A stretch of DNA of 64,000 bases, from assembly GCF_014493765.1 (NCBI RefSeq), contig NZ_JACTVJ010000013.1:62001-126000 (forward strand), written 5' to 3'. How positions within the stretch are numbered: position 1 is the stretch's first letter; each line of letters opens with the position of its first letter. This DNA is from Streptomyces polyasparticus. GTDB taxonomy: Bacteria > Actinomycetota > Actinomycetes > Streptomycetales > Streptomycetaceae. The position numbers and the translations under genes were made by a program. The notes under the pieces were generated by a model. That model did no database searches. It saw nothing but the letters and a program-made list of their open reading frames with translations, and was not told the DNA's origin. This document shows, piece by piece, positions 45,740 through 54,102 of this stretch.

Positions 45740-47323
45740 ATGACCGCGCTCCACCAACCACACGCGACGGGCACACCGAGCGACCCGGCCGGACAGAGCG
45801 GCCCGGACGCACCAAGCGGCCCGGATGAGCCGAGCGGCCCACGCACACCGAGCGACCCGGGCACACCGAGCAACCCGGGCCCGCCGAGCAGCCCGGACGC
45901 CGCACTCCACCCGCCCACCGACTCCCCGCCCCACCCCACCACCGCCGCCTTCGCCCTGCTCGGCACGGTCCAGGCCACCCTGATCTTCACCCTCGCCGCC
46001 CTCGCCGTCCCCCTCCCCCGCATCGGCCGTCAATTCGGCCTGGCCCACGCCGACTTGATCCTCCTGAGCGCCTCGTACGGGCTGGCCTTCGCCGGGCTGC
46101 TGCTGTTCGGCGGGCGGCTCGCCGACCGGTACGGAGGGCGGCCGGTGTTCGCGGCCGGGCTCGTGGTCTTCGCCGCCTCCTCCGTGCTCGTACCGCTGGC
46201 GCCGACGTATCCGGTGCTGCTCGGCGCGCGGTTCGGGCAGGGCGTGGGCGCCGCCCTGACGGCGCCCGCCGCGATGGCGCTGCTGCGCGCGCTCTTCCCC
46301 CGGCCCGCCGCGTACGGAAGGGCGATGGCGACCTGGGGCGGGCTCAACATGCTCGGGGCGACCGCGGGGAACGTCCTGTCCGGGGTGGCCACGGCCCTGT
46401 GGTCCTGGCGTGCGGCACTCGCGGTGCCGGTCCTCGTGGCGGCCGCGGCGCTGACGCTCGCACCCCGACTGCTGCCGGGTGCCTCCCGCAGGGACGCACC
46501 CACAGAACCCGCAGCACTCTCCGCCCCCACCGCACCCATCGCACCCACCGCGTCCGGCAAGTCCCGCCCCGCCCTCGACCTCCCCGGCGCCCTGCTCGCC
46601 ACCGCCGGTGTGACGCTGGTCAGTTACGGACTCGTCGTCTCCGACACGTACGACTGGATCTCGGGCGCCACCCTCGTGCCGTTGCTCGCCGGCGCCGTCC
46701 TGCTCGCGGCCTTCCTCGCGGTGGAGCTCCGCGTGCGCGACCCCCTTCTCCCGCCGCGCTTCCTGCGGGACCGGCGCCGGGCCGTCGGGCTGCTCGCGGT
46801 CGCGGTGACGGCCGCCGGAGCCTCCGTCACCTTCGTCGTCCTGTCCCTCCAACTCCAGGAGGAGCGGGGCTGGTCGGCGCTGCAGACCTCGGCCGCGTTC
46901 ATCCCGTTCGCGGTGGCGCAGCTGGCCGCCGCGCGGGCCGCCGCTCCTCTCATCGCACGCTTCGGGGCCGCGCGGACCACCGCGTACGGGCTCGGCACGG
47001 CCGCCACCGGGCTCGGCCTGATCGCCCTGACGGGTCTCGCCGAGCAACTCCCGTACGCCTACAGCCTGTTGCCCGGCACGCTTCTGCTGCCCGCGGGCGC
47101 CGCCGTGGCCTTCGCGGGGGCGGCCGTCCTGTCCACCGACCGCGTGCCGGCCGGACAGGCCGGACTCGCGGGCGGCGTCTTCAACACCGCGATGGAGGTG
47201 GGCGCGTCGGCCGTCTTCGCGGCGGCGATCGCGCTCGGCGGGGACGCGGCGACCTTCGCGGCGCTCGCGGTCGCCTTCGTCGCCGTCGCGCTCCTCAACT
47301 CCCTTCCGAACAACCACCGTTGA
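45740..47323 (+). CDS. MFS drug-efflux transporter with Pro-rich N-terminal repeat
   Basis: The 527-residue protein has about 14 membrane helices starting near residue 70 and the DHA2-type motifs GLAFAGLLLFGGRLADRYGG (motif A) and LLGARFGQGVGAALTAPAAM (motif C-like). Such pumps export drugs or metabolites with proton import. Unusual feature: residues 11-68 are a disordered stretch of five-residue units such as PSGPD, PSDPG and PSNPG, from a 15-bp DNA repeat, placed in the cytoplasm before the first helix. It follows a TetR gene and is 26 bases from the next SDR gene, so the two are likely cotranscribed. Confidence 0.9.
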   Translation: MTALHQPHATGTPSDPAGQSGPDAPSGPDEPSGPRTPSDPGTPSNPGPPSSPDAALHPPTDSPPHPTTAAFALLGTVQATLIFTLAALAVPLPRIGRQFGLAHADLILLSASYGLAFAGLLLFGGRLADRYGGRPVFAAGLVVFAASSVLVPLAPTYPVLLGARFGQGVGAALTAPAAMALLRALFPRPAAYGRAMATWGGLNMLGATAGNVLSGVATALWSWRAALAVPVLVAAAALTLAPRLLPGASRRDAPTEPAALSAPTAPIAPTASGKSRPALDLPGALLATAGVTLVSYGLVVSDTYDWISGATLVPLLAGAVLLAAFLAVELRVRDPLLPPRFLRDRRRAVGLLAVAVTAAGASVTFVVLSLQLQEERGWSALQTSAAFIPFAVAQLAAARAAAPLIARFGAARTTAYGLGTAATGLGLIALTGLAEQLPYAYSLLPGTLLLPAGAAVAFAGAAVLSTDRVPAGQAGLAGGVFNTAMEVGASAVFAAAIALGGDAATFAALAVAFVAVALLNSLPNNHR

Positions 47324-47349
47324 GATCACCTCACACCTCAGGAGTACGT

Positions 47350-48126
47350 ATGTCCACCACCGCTCGCACCCGCTTCATCGGCAAGTCCGTCCTCGTCACG
47401 GGCGCGGGCACCGGCATCGGCCGCGCCGTCGCGCTGGCCTTCGCCGCCGAGGGGGCGAAGGTCGTCGTCGCCGGGCGCAAGCAGGGGCCGCTCGACGAGA
47501 CCGTCGCCCTGATCGAGGCGGCGGGCGGCACCGCTTCCGCCGTGACCGCGGATGTCAGCAAGGCCGCCGACGTACGGGAGTTGACCGCCGAAGCCGTACG
47601 CCGGCACGGCCGCCTCGACGTGGCCGTCAACAACGCCGGCGTCTTCCGCGGCGGTGGCCCGCTCGCCGAACTCGCCGTCGAGGACTGGCAGACCCTGCTC
47701 GACATCAACGTGACGGGCGTCCTGCACGCCCTGCAGGCCGAGATCGGCATCATGCGGGGCCAGGACGGCGGCGGCACCATCGTCAACATCTCCTCCAACC
47801 TCGGCGCCCACACCCGCATCCCCGGAGTCGCCGGCTACCTGACGTCCAAGGCCGCCGTCTCCGCCCTCACCCGCGCCGCCGCACTCGACCACATCGGCGA
47901 CGGGGTGCGCATCAACGCAGTGAGCCCGGGAGCCACCGACACCACCATGTCGCTGCTCCCCGGCGAGACCGAGGCCGACCGGGCCGTCCGCATGAAGGCC
48001 TCCAACCCGCTCGGCCGGGTGTCGAGCACCGAGGAGGTCGCGGCGGCCGTCCTGTACCTGGCGTCGGACGACGCGGCCTCCATGGTGGGCACGGACCTGG
48101 TGATCGACGGGGGCGCGTCGGCCTGA
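47350..48126 (+). CDS. SDR-family oxidoreductase
   Basis: This classical short-chain dehydrogenase has 258 residues: cofactor motif LVTGAGTGIGRAVALAFAAE, NNAG in VAVNNAGVFRG, catalytic Ser in IVNISSNLGA and Tyr-Lys in YLTSKAAVSALTRA. VVVAGRKQG after the second strand, with Arg-Lys, suggests NADP(H). Its AGGAG site is well placed. It follows the MFS gene by 26 bases, so an inducible detoxification operon under the TetR regulator is the best inference. The stop codon lies in a 23-bp tandem repeat. Confidence 0.9.
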   Translation: MSTTARTRFIGKSVLVTGAGTGIGRAVALAFAAEGAKVVVAGRKQGPLDETVALIEAAGGTASAVTADVSKAADVRELTAEAVRRHGRLDVAVNNAGVFRGGGPLAELAVEDWQTLLDINVTGVLHALQAEIGIMRGQDGGGTIVNISSNLGAHTRIPGVAGYLTSKAAVSALTRAAALDHIGDGVRINAVSPGATDTTMSLLPGETEADRAVRMKASNPLGRVSSTEEVAAAVLYLASDDAASMVGTDLVIDGGASA

Positions 48127-48174
48127 CACTCCGCGGCACATCGGCCTGACACTCCGCGGCGCATCGACCTGATC
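48118..48174. repeat. 23-bp tandem repeat covering an SDR stop
   Basis: The 23-bp unit beginning TCGGCCTGACACTCCGCGGC occurs twice and then a partial third time (TCGACCTGATC). The first copy contains the stop codon of the SDR gene. Confidence 0.88.
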
Positions 48175-48193
48175 CCGCCCGGCGCCACCCCTC

Positions 48194-48223
48194 GGCTGGG
48201 CTTACCCACGGGTAAGCCCAGCC
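48194..48223. promoter_or_regulatory. Perfect 30-bp palindrome upstream of SDR gene
   Basis: Arms GGCTGGGCTTACCC and GGGTAAGCCCAGCC flank two bases (AC). It is 45 bp upstream of the next start. The TTACCC-n2-GGGTAA core has the look of a TetR- or MarR-type operator; it could also end the preceding transcript. Confidence 0.6.
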
Positions 48224-48268
48224 GTAGGCTTGCGGTCAACCGAAGCTTCCCCTTCCGGAAGGACCGTC

Positions 48269-49189
48269 ATGACCGCCTGGACCGCGCGCGACATCCCCGA
48301 CCAGAGCGGCCGCACCGCGGTCGTGACCGGCGCCAACAGCGGTATCGGCCTGGCGGCCGCCCGTGAGCTGGCCCGGCGCGGTGCACGGGTGCTGCTCGCC
48401 TGCCGCAGCGAGGCGCGCGGCAAGGAGGCCGAGGAACGGATCGCGTCCGAAGTCCCGGGCGCCGAGGCCGAGTTCGCGGCACTTGACCTGGCCGACCTGC
48501 AGTCCGTACGGGACTTCGCGGCCGCCTTCCGCGGCGAGCGGCTCGATCTGCTGATCAACAACGCGGGCGTGATGGCCCTCCCGTACGGGAAGACGGCCGA
48601 CGGGTTCGAGACCCAGTTCGGCGTCAACCACCTCGGCCACTTCGCGCTCACGGGACTGCTCCTGCCGAAGCTGCTCGCGACGCCGGGCGCGCGGATCGTG
48701 AACGTGTCGAGCGGCATGCACTTCCTGTCGAACATCGACATCGGCGACCTCAACTCCGAGAAGAACTACCGGCGTTGGGTGGCCTACGGCCGTTCCAAGA
48801 CCGCGAACCTGCTCTTCACGCACGAGCTGGCGCGCCGTCTGGACGCGGCCGGCTCCGAGGTGGTCGCGGCCGCCGCGCACCCTGGGTTCGCCCGGACGAA
48901 TCTGCAGACGGCGGGGGCGCGCATGGAGGGCCGCAGGCTCGCGGAACGCGTCGCCGGACTCGGTACGCAGATCCTGGCCCAGTCCGCCGAGGCGGGCGCG
49001 CTGCCCACGCTGTACGCGGCGACGGCGCCCGGGGTGCGCCCCGACTCGTTCACCGGGCCGCGGCTGCAGGGCTGGCGCGGGGCGCCGGTGAAGTCCGTAC
49101 GCGCGAAGTGGACGCTGAACGATGCCGCGGGCGAGCGGCTGTGGGCGGCTTCGGAGCAGCTCACCGGGGTGACCTACGAGCTGAAGTGA
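48269..49189 (+). CDS. SDR-family oxidoreductase (retinol dehydrogenase-like, extended)
   Basis: The 306-residue protein is the longer SDR type related to RDH11-like or light-dependent reductases. Cofactor motif AVVTGANSGIGLAAARELAR, then LLACRSEARG (Arg supporting NADP(H)), NNAG in LLINNAGVMALP, Ser in VNVSSGMHFL and Tyr-Lys in YGRSKTANLLFTHEL. GGAAGGA precedes the ATG. A perfect palindrome sits in its promoter region. The substrate is unknown, and it is apparently separate from the SDR gene upstream. Confidence 0.88.
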   Translation: MTAWTARDIPDQSGRTAVVTGANSGIGLAAARELARRGARVLLACRSEARGKEAEERIASEVPGAEAEFAALDLADLQSVRDFAAAFRGERLDLLINNAGVMALPYGKTADGFETQFGVNHLGHFALTGLLLPKLLATPGARIVNVSSGMHFLSNIDIGDLNSEKNYRRWVAYGRSKTANLLFTHELARRLDAAGSEVVAAAAHPGFARTNLQTAGARMEGRRLAERVAGLGTQILAQSAEAGALPTLYAATAPGVRPDSFTGPRLQGWRGAPVKSVRAKWTLNDAAGERLWAASEQLTGVTYELK

Positions 49190-49207
49190 GCCGCCGCCGC
49201 GGGTGCG

Positions 49208-49250
49208 CCGGGCGGCGCGAACGTCCTGCCGGAGGGCGGCCCGAACGTCG
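49208..49250. repeat. Imperfect ~22-bp repeat between convergent stops
   Basis: Two related segments, GGGCGGCGCGAACGTCCTGC and GGGCGGCCCGAACGTCGGGT, fill the gap between the SDR stop and the globin stop. Confidence 0.55.
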
Positions 49251-49252
49251 GG

Positions 49253-49723
49253 TCAGGCCGCGGCCCGCAGCTCCACCGCCGCCAGCGGGATGAAGCCGAG
49301 CCCGTCGCCGGAGGTGTCGGCCCGGCCGCCCGACAGGCGCTTGAGCATGGCCACGGCGATCCGCTCGCCCTGCGCCTTGGCGCGCTCGGCGTGGGGGCCC
49401 GCGTGCAGTCCGTCGACGGTGGCGTGCCACAGCTGGACCCAGCGCCCGAAGTGCTCGGCGGTCATCGGCTCGACCGAGTGCAGGGCGGCGTGCGGGGCGA
49501 AGGCGTTGCGCTGGTACTCGGCGCTGCGGAAGAGGGCGCGCTCCCAGAAGTCGGTGATCCGGGGCAGGTGGACCTCGAGGCTGGTGCCGGCGATCTCGGT
49601 GAAGAAGGGGCCGATCAGCGGGTCGGCGAAGGCGGCCGTGTAGAAGCGGCGCAGCACGACATCGAGATCGTCGCGCCCGGCGATGTCGGCGCGGTCACGG
49701 GCAGCGGAGTGCACGGATTCCAT
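49253..49723 (-). CDS. Group III truncated haemoglobin
   Basis: The 156-residue globin shows the group III pattern: DLDVVLRRFYTAAFADPLIG, FFTEIAG, then HLPRITDFWERALF, and the proximal-histidine helix EHFGRWVQLWHATVDGL. Group III globins are small haem proteins of unsettled function, perhaps in NO, peroxide or haem handling. The C-terminal 25 residues beyond the usual end are loosely ordered. It lies alone between the SDR gene and the SRPBCC protein; the nitrite reductase genes are 6 kb away, so a link to nitrosative stress is only suggestive. Confidence 0.87.
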   Translation of the reverse strand: MESVHSAARDRADIAGRDDLDVVLRRFYTAAFADPLIGPFFTEIAGTSLEVHLPRITDFWERALFRSAEYQRNAFAPHAALHSVEPMTAEHFGRWVQLWHATVDGLHAGPHAERAKAQGERIAVAMLKRLSGGRADTSGDGLGFIPLAAVELRAAA

Positions 49724-49816
49724 CCTGTCAGGGTCCGCTCGCGTGCGTACCGGGAACAGGGCCGCAAGGCCCCGTGCCGCGGGGCCGAAAGTCCCCGCCG
49801 CACCGCGGCGCCCTTC

Positions 49817-50434
49817 TCATCCGTCCGCCTGCTCCAGCAGCCCCTTCAGCTCGGTGAGCCGCGCCCGCCAGAACTCCTTGTACGCGGCCACCGCGTCCGC
49901 GTCGTCCAGCCTGTGGTGACCCAGGGTGATCTGGGTCTTCTCGGGTCCCTTGACCGTCAGGAAGACGGAGATCCGGCTGGTGGCGCCGTCCCAGTCGGCG
50001 GTCAGGGACTTGCCGGGGCGGTGCGTGCGCAGGGCCAGATCGCTGTCGGGGAGCCATTGGCGGCGGACCTTCTCGTCGGTGAAGGCCTCCGTGACGCGTA
50101 CGGCCGGTGCGTTCACGGTCTTGCTCGCCGAGGCCTCCCACGTGCCGTCGCAGGACTGGCCGACCTCGCGCAGACCCCGCTCCTGCTCGTAGCCGACGGT
50201 GATCGACTGGGCGTGCCAGCCGTTGACGCCGTGCTCCTCGCGCAGATGCCGGGCGATCTCGGTGTGGCCGCGCCGCCCCGCACCCCACTTGTCGAGCACG
50301 GCGAACCAGCCCACCCAGTCCTTGCCGGTGGCCTCGCTCAGGACGGCGGCCGACAGCTTCTCGGTGATCTTCTTTCCGGCGCCGGGGCCGGTGCTCTTCG
50401 CGGCGTCGGAGCCGGCGCTCTTCGCGGTGCTCAT
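49817..50434 (-). CDS. DUF4287 plus SRPBCC-fold protein
   Basis: The 205-residue protein has two parts. Residues 25-100 match DUF4287 (SEATGKDWVGWFAVLDKWGA; IARHLREEHGVNGWHAQSIT), and residues 105-200 look like an AHSA1-type SRPBCC fold (KTVNAPAVRVTEAFTDEKVR; WRARLTELKGLLEQA). SRPBCC proteins bind hydrophobic ligands or assist folding; this combination is common in actinobacteria and uncharacterised. The ATG opens the frame right after a short untranslated stretch, though no strong ribosome site is visible. Confidence 0.82.
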   Translation of the reverse strand: MSTAKSAGSDAAKSTGPGAGKKITEKLSAAVLSEATGKDWVGWFAVLDKWGAGRRGHTEIARHLREEHGVNGWHAQSITVGYEQERGLREVGQSCDGTWEASASKTVNAPAVRVTEAFTDEKVRRQWLPDSDLALRTHRPGKSLTADWDGATSRISVFLTVKGPEKTQITLGHHRLDDADAVAAYKEFWRARLTELKGLLEQADG

Positions 50435-50591
50435 GAGCCCGACGCTAGGACGGGGGCCGCGCCCCGGCAAACCTGCGCCCACCCTTCGCCCCTTGTTCAT
50501 GTACAGACAACACTGCCCGCCTAGGTTCTCCAACCGCGCGACCCCGCCGCCGCACCGGCGCGCGGGGCGTCCCCCACCACCTGGAGAGACA

Positions 50592-51746
50592 GTGGAACGT
50601 CGGACCTTCCTGCGCGGCGCGGTCATCGGCAGCTCGGCGGCCGCCTTCGGCGGCACGCTGTGGCGCGGCGCCGCCTTCGCCGACCCGGCCCAGCCCGGCA
50701 CGGGCCCCTACGGCGCGCTCAAGACGGCGGACGCCAACGGGATACAGCTGCCCGCGGGGTTCACCAGCAAGGTGATCGCCCGTTCCGGACAGAAAGTCGG
50801 CTCCACCTCGTACACCTGGCACAACGCCCCCGACGGCGGCGCCTGTTACGCGGACGGCAGCGGCTGGATCTACGTATCGAACTCGGAGATCAGCCCCGGG
50901 GGCGGCGCGGGCGCGGTGAAGTTCTCCTCGGCCGGTGCGATCACGGGCGCCTACCGGATTCTGTCCAACACGCGCACCAACTGCGCGGGCGGCAAGACCC
51001 CGTGGAACACGTGGCTCTCCTGCGAGGAGGTCGACCGGGGCTACGTCTACGAGACAGACCCGTGGGGCGTGAAGGCGGCCGTGCGCCGGGACGCGATGGG
51101 CCGGTTCAAGCACGAGGCGGCCGCGGCCGACCCCGTACGCCGGACGATCTATCTCACCGAGGACGTCTCCGACGGCTGCTTCTACCGCTTCACGCCCACC
51201 ACCTGGGGCGATCTGTCGGCCGGAAAGCTGGAGGTCCTGAAGATGGGCTCGGGCACCAGCGGCCCGGTCACCTGGGCCCAGGTCCCCGACCCGTCCGGCG
51301 CCTCCGCCTCGACCCGCAGCCAGGTCTCCGGCGCCAAGCGCTTCACGGGCGGCGAGGGCTGCTACTACGCGGACGACACCTGCTGGTTCACCACCAAGGG
51401 CGACAACCGTGTCTGGCAGTACAACGCGGCCGCGCAGACCCTCGAACTCGCCTATGACGACTCGCTGGTGAGCGGCCCGCCGCTGACCGGTGTGGACAAC
51501 GTGACGGGCACCGCGTCCGGCGATCTGTTCATCGCCGAGGACGGCGGCAACATGGAGATCTGCATGATCACGCCGGATGACGTGGTCGCCCCGTTCCTGC
51601 GGATCACCGGGCAGTCGGGATCGGAGATCACCGGCCCCGCCTTCTCACCCGACGGCACGCGGCTGTACTTCTCCAGCCAGCGCGGCACGAGCGGCAGCTC
51701 CTCGGGCGGCATCACGTACGAGGTGACGGGGCCCTTCCGCAGCTGA
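50592..51746 (+). CDS. PhoX-like (DUF839) secreted phosphatase-family protein
   Basis: The 384-residue product begins with a twin-arginine signal (ERRTFLRGAVIGSSAAAFGG), so it is exported folded by Tat. The mature part has the DUF839/PhoX beta-propeller features GAVKFSSAGAITGAYRILSN, CAGGKTPWNTWLSCEEV, FKHEAAAADPVRRTIYLTED and GVDNVTGTASGDLFIAEDGG. PhoX enzymes are Fe/Ca alkaline phosphatases; this protein is shorter than classic PhoX, so activity is not certain. GTG start with GGAGAG upstream. It stands alone; no Pho box was identified. Confidence 0.85.
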   Translation: MERRTFLRGAVIGSSAAAFGGTLWRGAAFADPAQPGTGPYGALKTADANGIQLPAGFTSKVIARSGQKVGSTSYTWHNAPDGGACYADGSGWIYVSNSEISPGGGAGAVKFSSAGAITGAYRILSNTRTNCAGGKTPWNTWLSCEEVDRGYVYETDPWGVKAAVRRDAMGRFKHEAAAADPVRRTIYLTEDVSDGCFYRFTPTTWGDLSAGKLEVLKMGSGTSGPVTWAQVPDPSGASASTRSQVSGAKRFTGGEGCYYADDTCWFTTKGDNRVWQYNAAAQTLELAYDDSLVSGPPLTGVDNVTGTASGDLFIAEDGGNMEICMITPDDVVAPFLRITGQSGSEITGPAFSPDGTRLYFSSQRGTSGSSSGGITYEVTGPFRS

Positions 51747-51756
51747 GGACCACGTC

Positions 51757-52728
51757 TCAACGGCTGAGCAGCCGCCGGCCGAGCGGCGTCAGCGTGTGCA
51801 GGACGCTGGGGCCGTCACGGACCGTCGAGACCAGGCCCGCCTCGCGCAGCACCGAGGCGTGCTGGCTCGCGGAGGCCGGTGACACCCCGACCCTGCGGGC
51901 GAGTTCACCGGTCGTGCAGCCGCCGTCGACGGACGCGAGCACGGCCGAACGCGTACGCCCGAGCAGCCGGTCGAGGGGCCCGCGCCCTCCGGCCGGCCGC
52001 CCGGTGCCCGCGCCGGTGCGGCGCACCGGGTAGACGAGGACCGGCGGCAGGTCCTCGTCCACCAGGGTCACGGGCCTGCGGGCACAGAAGTACGAGGGCA
52101 CGAGGACGAGTCCGCGCCCGGCGAGGTGGATGTCGTGCGGCATCGGATAGTCGGCTTCGAGGACCGGCGGTTTCCAGCGGAGCACGGGCCGCAGCCGCGC
52201 GAGCATCCCCTCCGTGCCCCCGTCGAGCAGCCCGCGCAGCGCGACCGCGCGCTCGGCGTCGACCTGGGCGTGGACGCGGTCGAGATAGGGCGCGATGCTC
52301 GCCCGGTGGTAGTCGCGCAGACTGCCGGTCAGCAGTCCGAGCGTGTGCCGGTCGCCGTCGGCGAGCGGCTGCAGCCACGTCGGCACGGCATCCAACCGGC
52401 CCATTTCCAGGCCGAGTTGCTTACGCGGCGTCGAGGCCAGCACGTCCAGGCTCTCGTCGATGGAGCCGTGCAGCGCGCTCGGCGTGAGGAAGTCCGGGAA
52501 GTTGCCGCGCTCCGGTATCAGCGCGCCCATGACACCGAGCGCCCGCCGCCCGCGCTCCGGATCGCCGCCGAGCCGGTGGCGGGCGCCGGCCCGCCAGCCG
52601 TCCAGCTCTCCCGGGGCCCAGCGGTCGCGCAGCCGGTGCAGGCTGAGCACCGTCTCCCAGAGCAGATGCGCCCGGTCCGCGATCCGTACGCGGGTGAGAT
52701 CCGCAGCCGTGAAATGGATCCGCAGCAC
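51757..52728 (-). CDS. ArsR-type winged-helix regulator with N-terminal DUF5937-like domain
   Basis: The 323-residue regulator starts LRIHFTAADLTRVRIADRAH, the usual opening of the large streptomycete ArsR-like family. The DNA-binding winged helix is C-terminal (AVLASVDGGCTTGELARRVG; VSPASASQHASVLREAGLV; RDGPSVLHTLTPLGRRLL). The N-terminal 230 residues probably sense a ligand. The GTG start has GGGGGAAA upstream. It is divergent from the small lipoprotein gene and may regulate it. Confidence 0.85.
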   Translation of the reverse strand: MLRIHFTAADLTRVRIADRAHLLWETVLSLHRLRDRWAPGELDGWRAGARHRLGGDPERGRRALGVMGALIPERGNFPDFLTPSALHGSIDESLDVLASTPRKQLGLEMGRLDAVPTWLQPLADGDRHTLGLLTGSLRDYHRASIAPYLDRVHAQVDAERAVALRGLLDGGTEGMLARLRPVLRWKPPVLEADYPMPHDIHLAGRGLVLVPSYFCARRPVTLVDEDLPPVLVYPVRRTGAGTGRPAGGRGPLDRLLGRTRSAVLASVDGGCTTGELARRVGVSPASASQHASVLREAGLVSTVRDGPSVLHTLTPLGRRLLSR

Positions 52729-52844
52729 GTCGATTTCCCCCTGTCCGACTCCCCTATTTGGACTGAACCGAAATGCCTCGCGGTTCCTTCCTATCCCCTC
52801 GAGGATGGTTCGGGCACGGCTCGTGCGGGGGTACGGGGAGCACG

Positions 52845-53033
52845 GTGAGCTTTGCACAACTGCGCCCAGGACGGACGAAGTCGGCGGGAGCCGCCCTGGC
52901 ACTGTTCGCGGCGGCCTTGGTGAGCTGCGGTTCCTCGGGGGGAGGACCGGACACCGGGGCCGCCGCGTCCCGTGCGGCCGACTGGGCGCCGCCGGGCGCG
53001 GAGATCACGGAAACGCTGCGGTACGCCGAGTAA
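52845..53033 (+). CDS. Possible small lipoprotein, perhaps a remnant
   Basis: The frame encodes 62 residues with a credible lipoprotein signal: a basic start (RPGRTKS), a hydrophobic core and the lipobox ALVSC, followed by a Gly/Ser spacer and a short acidic end (AEITETLRYAE). The GTG start has GGGGAG eight bases upstream. The mature part is only about 30 residues, so it may be the front of a larger lipoprotein gene that lost its body, or a real short lipoprotein. The next 220 bp up to the methyltransferase are less GC-rich and show no gene. Confidence 0.45.
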   Translation: MSFAQLRPGRTKSAGAALALFAAALVSCGSSGGGPDTGAAASRAADWAPPGAEITETLRYAE

Positions 53034-53256
53034 CTATTCGTTGCGGCGTGTATGCATACCCGCGGAATCAACTACTCCGTCCGCTCTCCGGACATGATTC
53101 CCCGGCCGCCCAGGGAATTCCCGTACGGAATAGACGATGCGGAATGGGCCCGCACTCATGGATTCGGCACGGCACCGCACCAGACGGGCCTCGCCCGCCT
53201 CGGCCGCCACCCGACGGCGTAGTGGGCCGGTCCGTCTCCGTGCATCTTCCGGGTCC

Positions 53257-54068
53257 ATGGGTGAACCGGCAGGGCACTGGCGGGAGTTGAACAAGGCGTA
53301 CTGGGACGAGCGGGTGCCCATTCACCTGGGCGGGTCGTTCTACGACATGGAGGGGTTCCGCGCCCGGCCCGATTCCCTGAAGGACTTCGAGACGGCCGAG
53401 ATGGGGGACGTCAGGGGCAAGCGGCTGATCCATCTGCAGTGCCACTTCGGCCGGGACACACTGTCGTGGGCGGCACGCGGAGCCCGGGCCACCGGTCTCG
53501 ACTTCTCTCCCCCTGCGATCGAGGCGGCCACGCGGCTCGCCACCCGACTCGGCCTCGACGCACGCTCTTTGACCGCGGATGTCCACGACGCGGCCTCGGC
53601 GGTCGGGGGTGAGACCTTCGATGTCGTCCACGTCCGCTTCGGGGCGCTGAACTGGCTTCCCGACATCAACCGCTGGGCGTCCGTGGTCGCCGAACTGCTC
53701 GCCCCCGGCGGGCAGTTGTATCTCGCGGAGTTCCATCCCTTCGGCTTCGACCTCGACGACGAGACGGCGAGCACGGTGACCCACGACTACTCCACGAGGG
53801 GCCGGAGGCCTCGGGCGGCCCCGGTACGTACGCGGACGAGACGGCGGCGACCGAGGCCGACGAGACCATCGAGTGGCGGCACAGCCTGGCGACCGTGGTC
53901 TCGTCGATCGCCGGAGCCGGTCTGCGGATCCGGTTCCTGCACGAGCACGACCACACCTTCTGCCTGCAACGGCAGTCGCTCGTACGCCACGAAGGCGATG
54001 TCTACCGGCACCCCGAGGGCACGCCGCGCATCCCCCTCACCTACTCGATCCTCGCCGAGAAGGCCTGA
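53257..54068 (+). pseudogene. SAM-dependent methyltransferase gene with a one-base frameshift
   Basis: Residues 1-180 read as a class I methyltransferase: GHWRELNKAYWDERVPIHL, motif I LIHLQCHFGRDTLSWAARGA, VHVRFGALNWLPDI and LAPGGQLYLAEFHPFGFDL. After THDYSTRG the frame turns into Arg-rich nonsense with no stop for 360 codons. The next frame continues with proper family sequence (GPEASGGPGTYADETAATEA; FLHEHDHTFCLQRQSLV; IPLTYSILAEKA) and stops at 54068. Both fit if one G is missing from the run GGGG at 53798-53801. Either the gene is broken or the base is a sequencing error. Confidence 0.85.
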
Positions 54069-54102
54069 GCCGAAGACCTCGGCCCACGCCAGGTGCCCGC
54101 CG

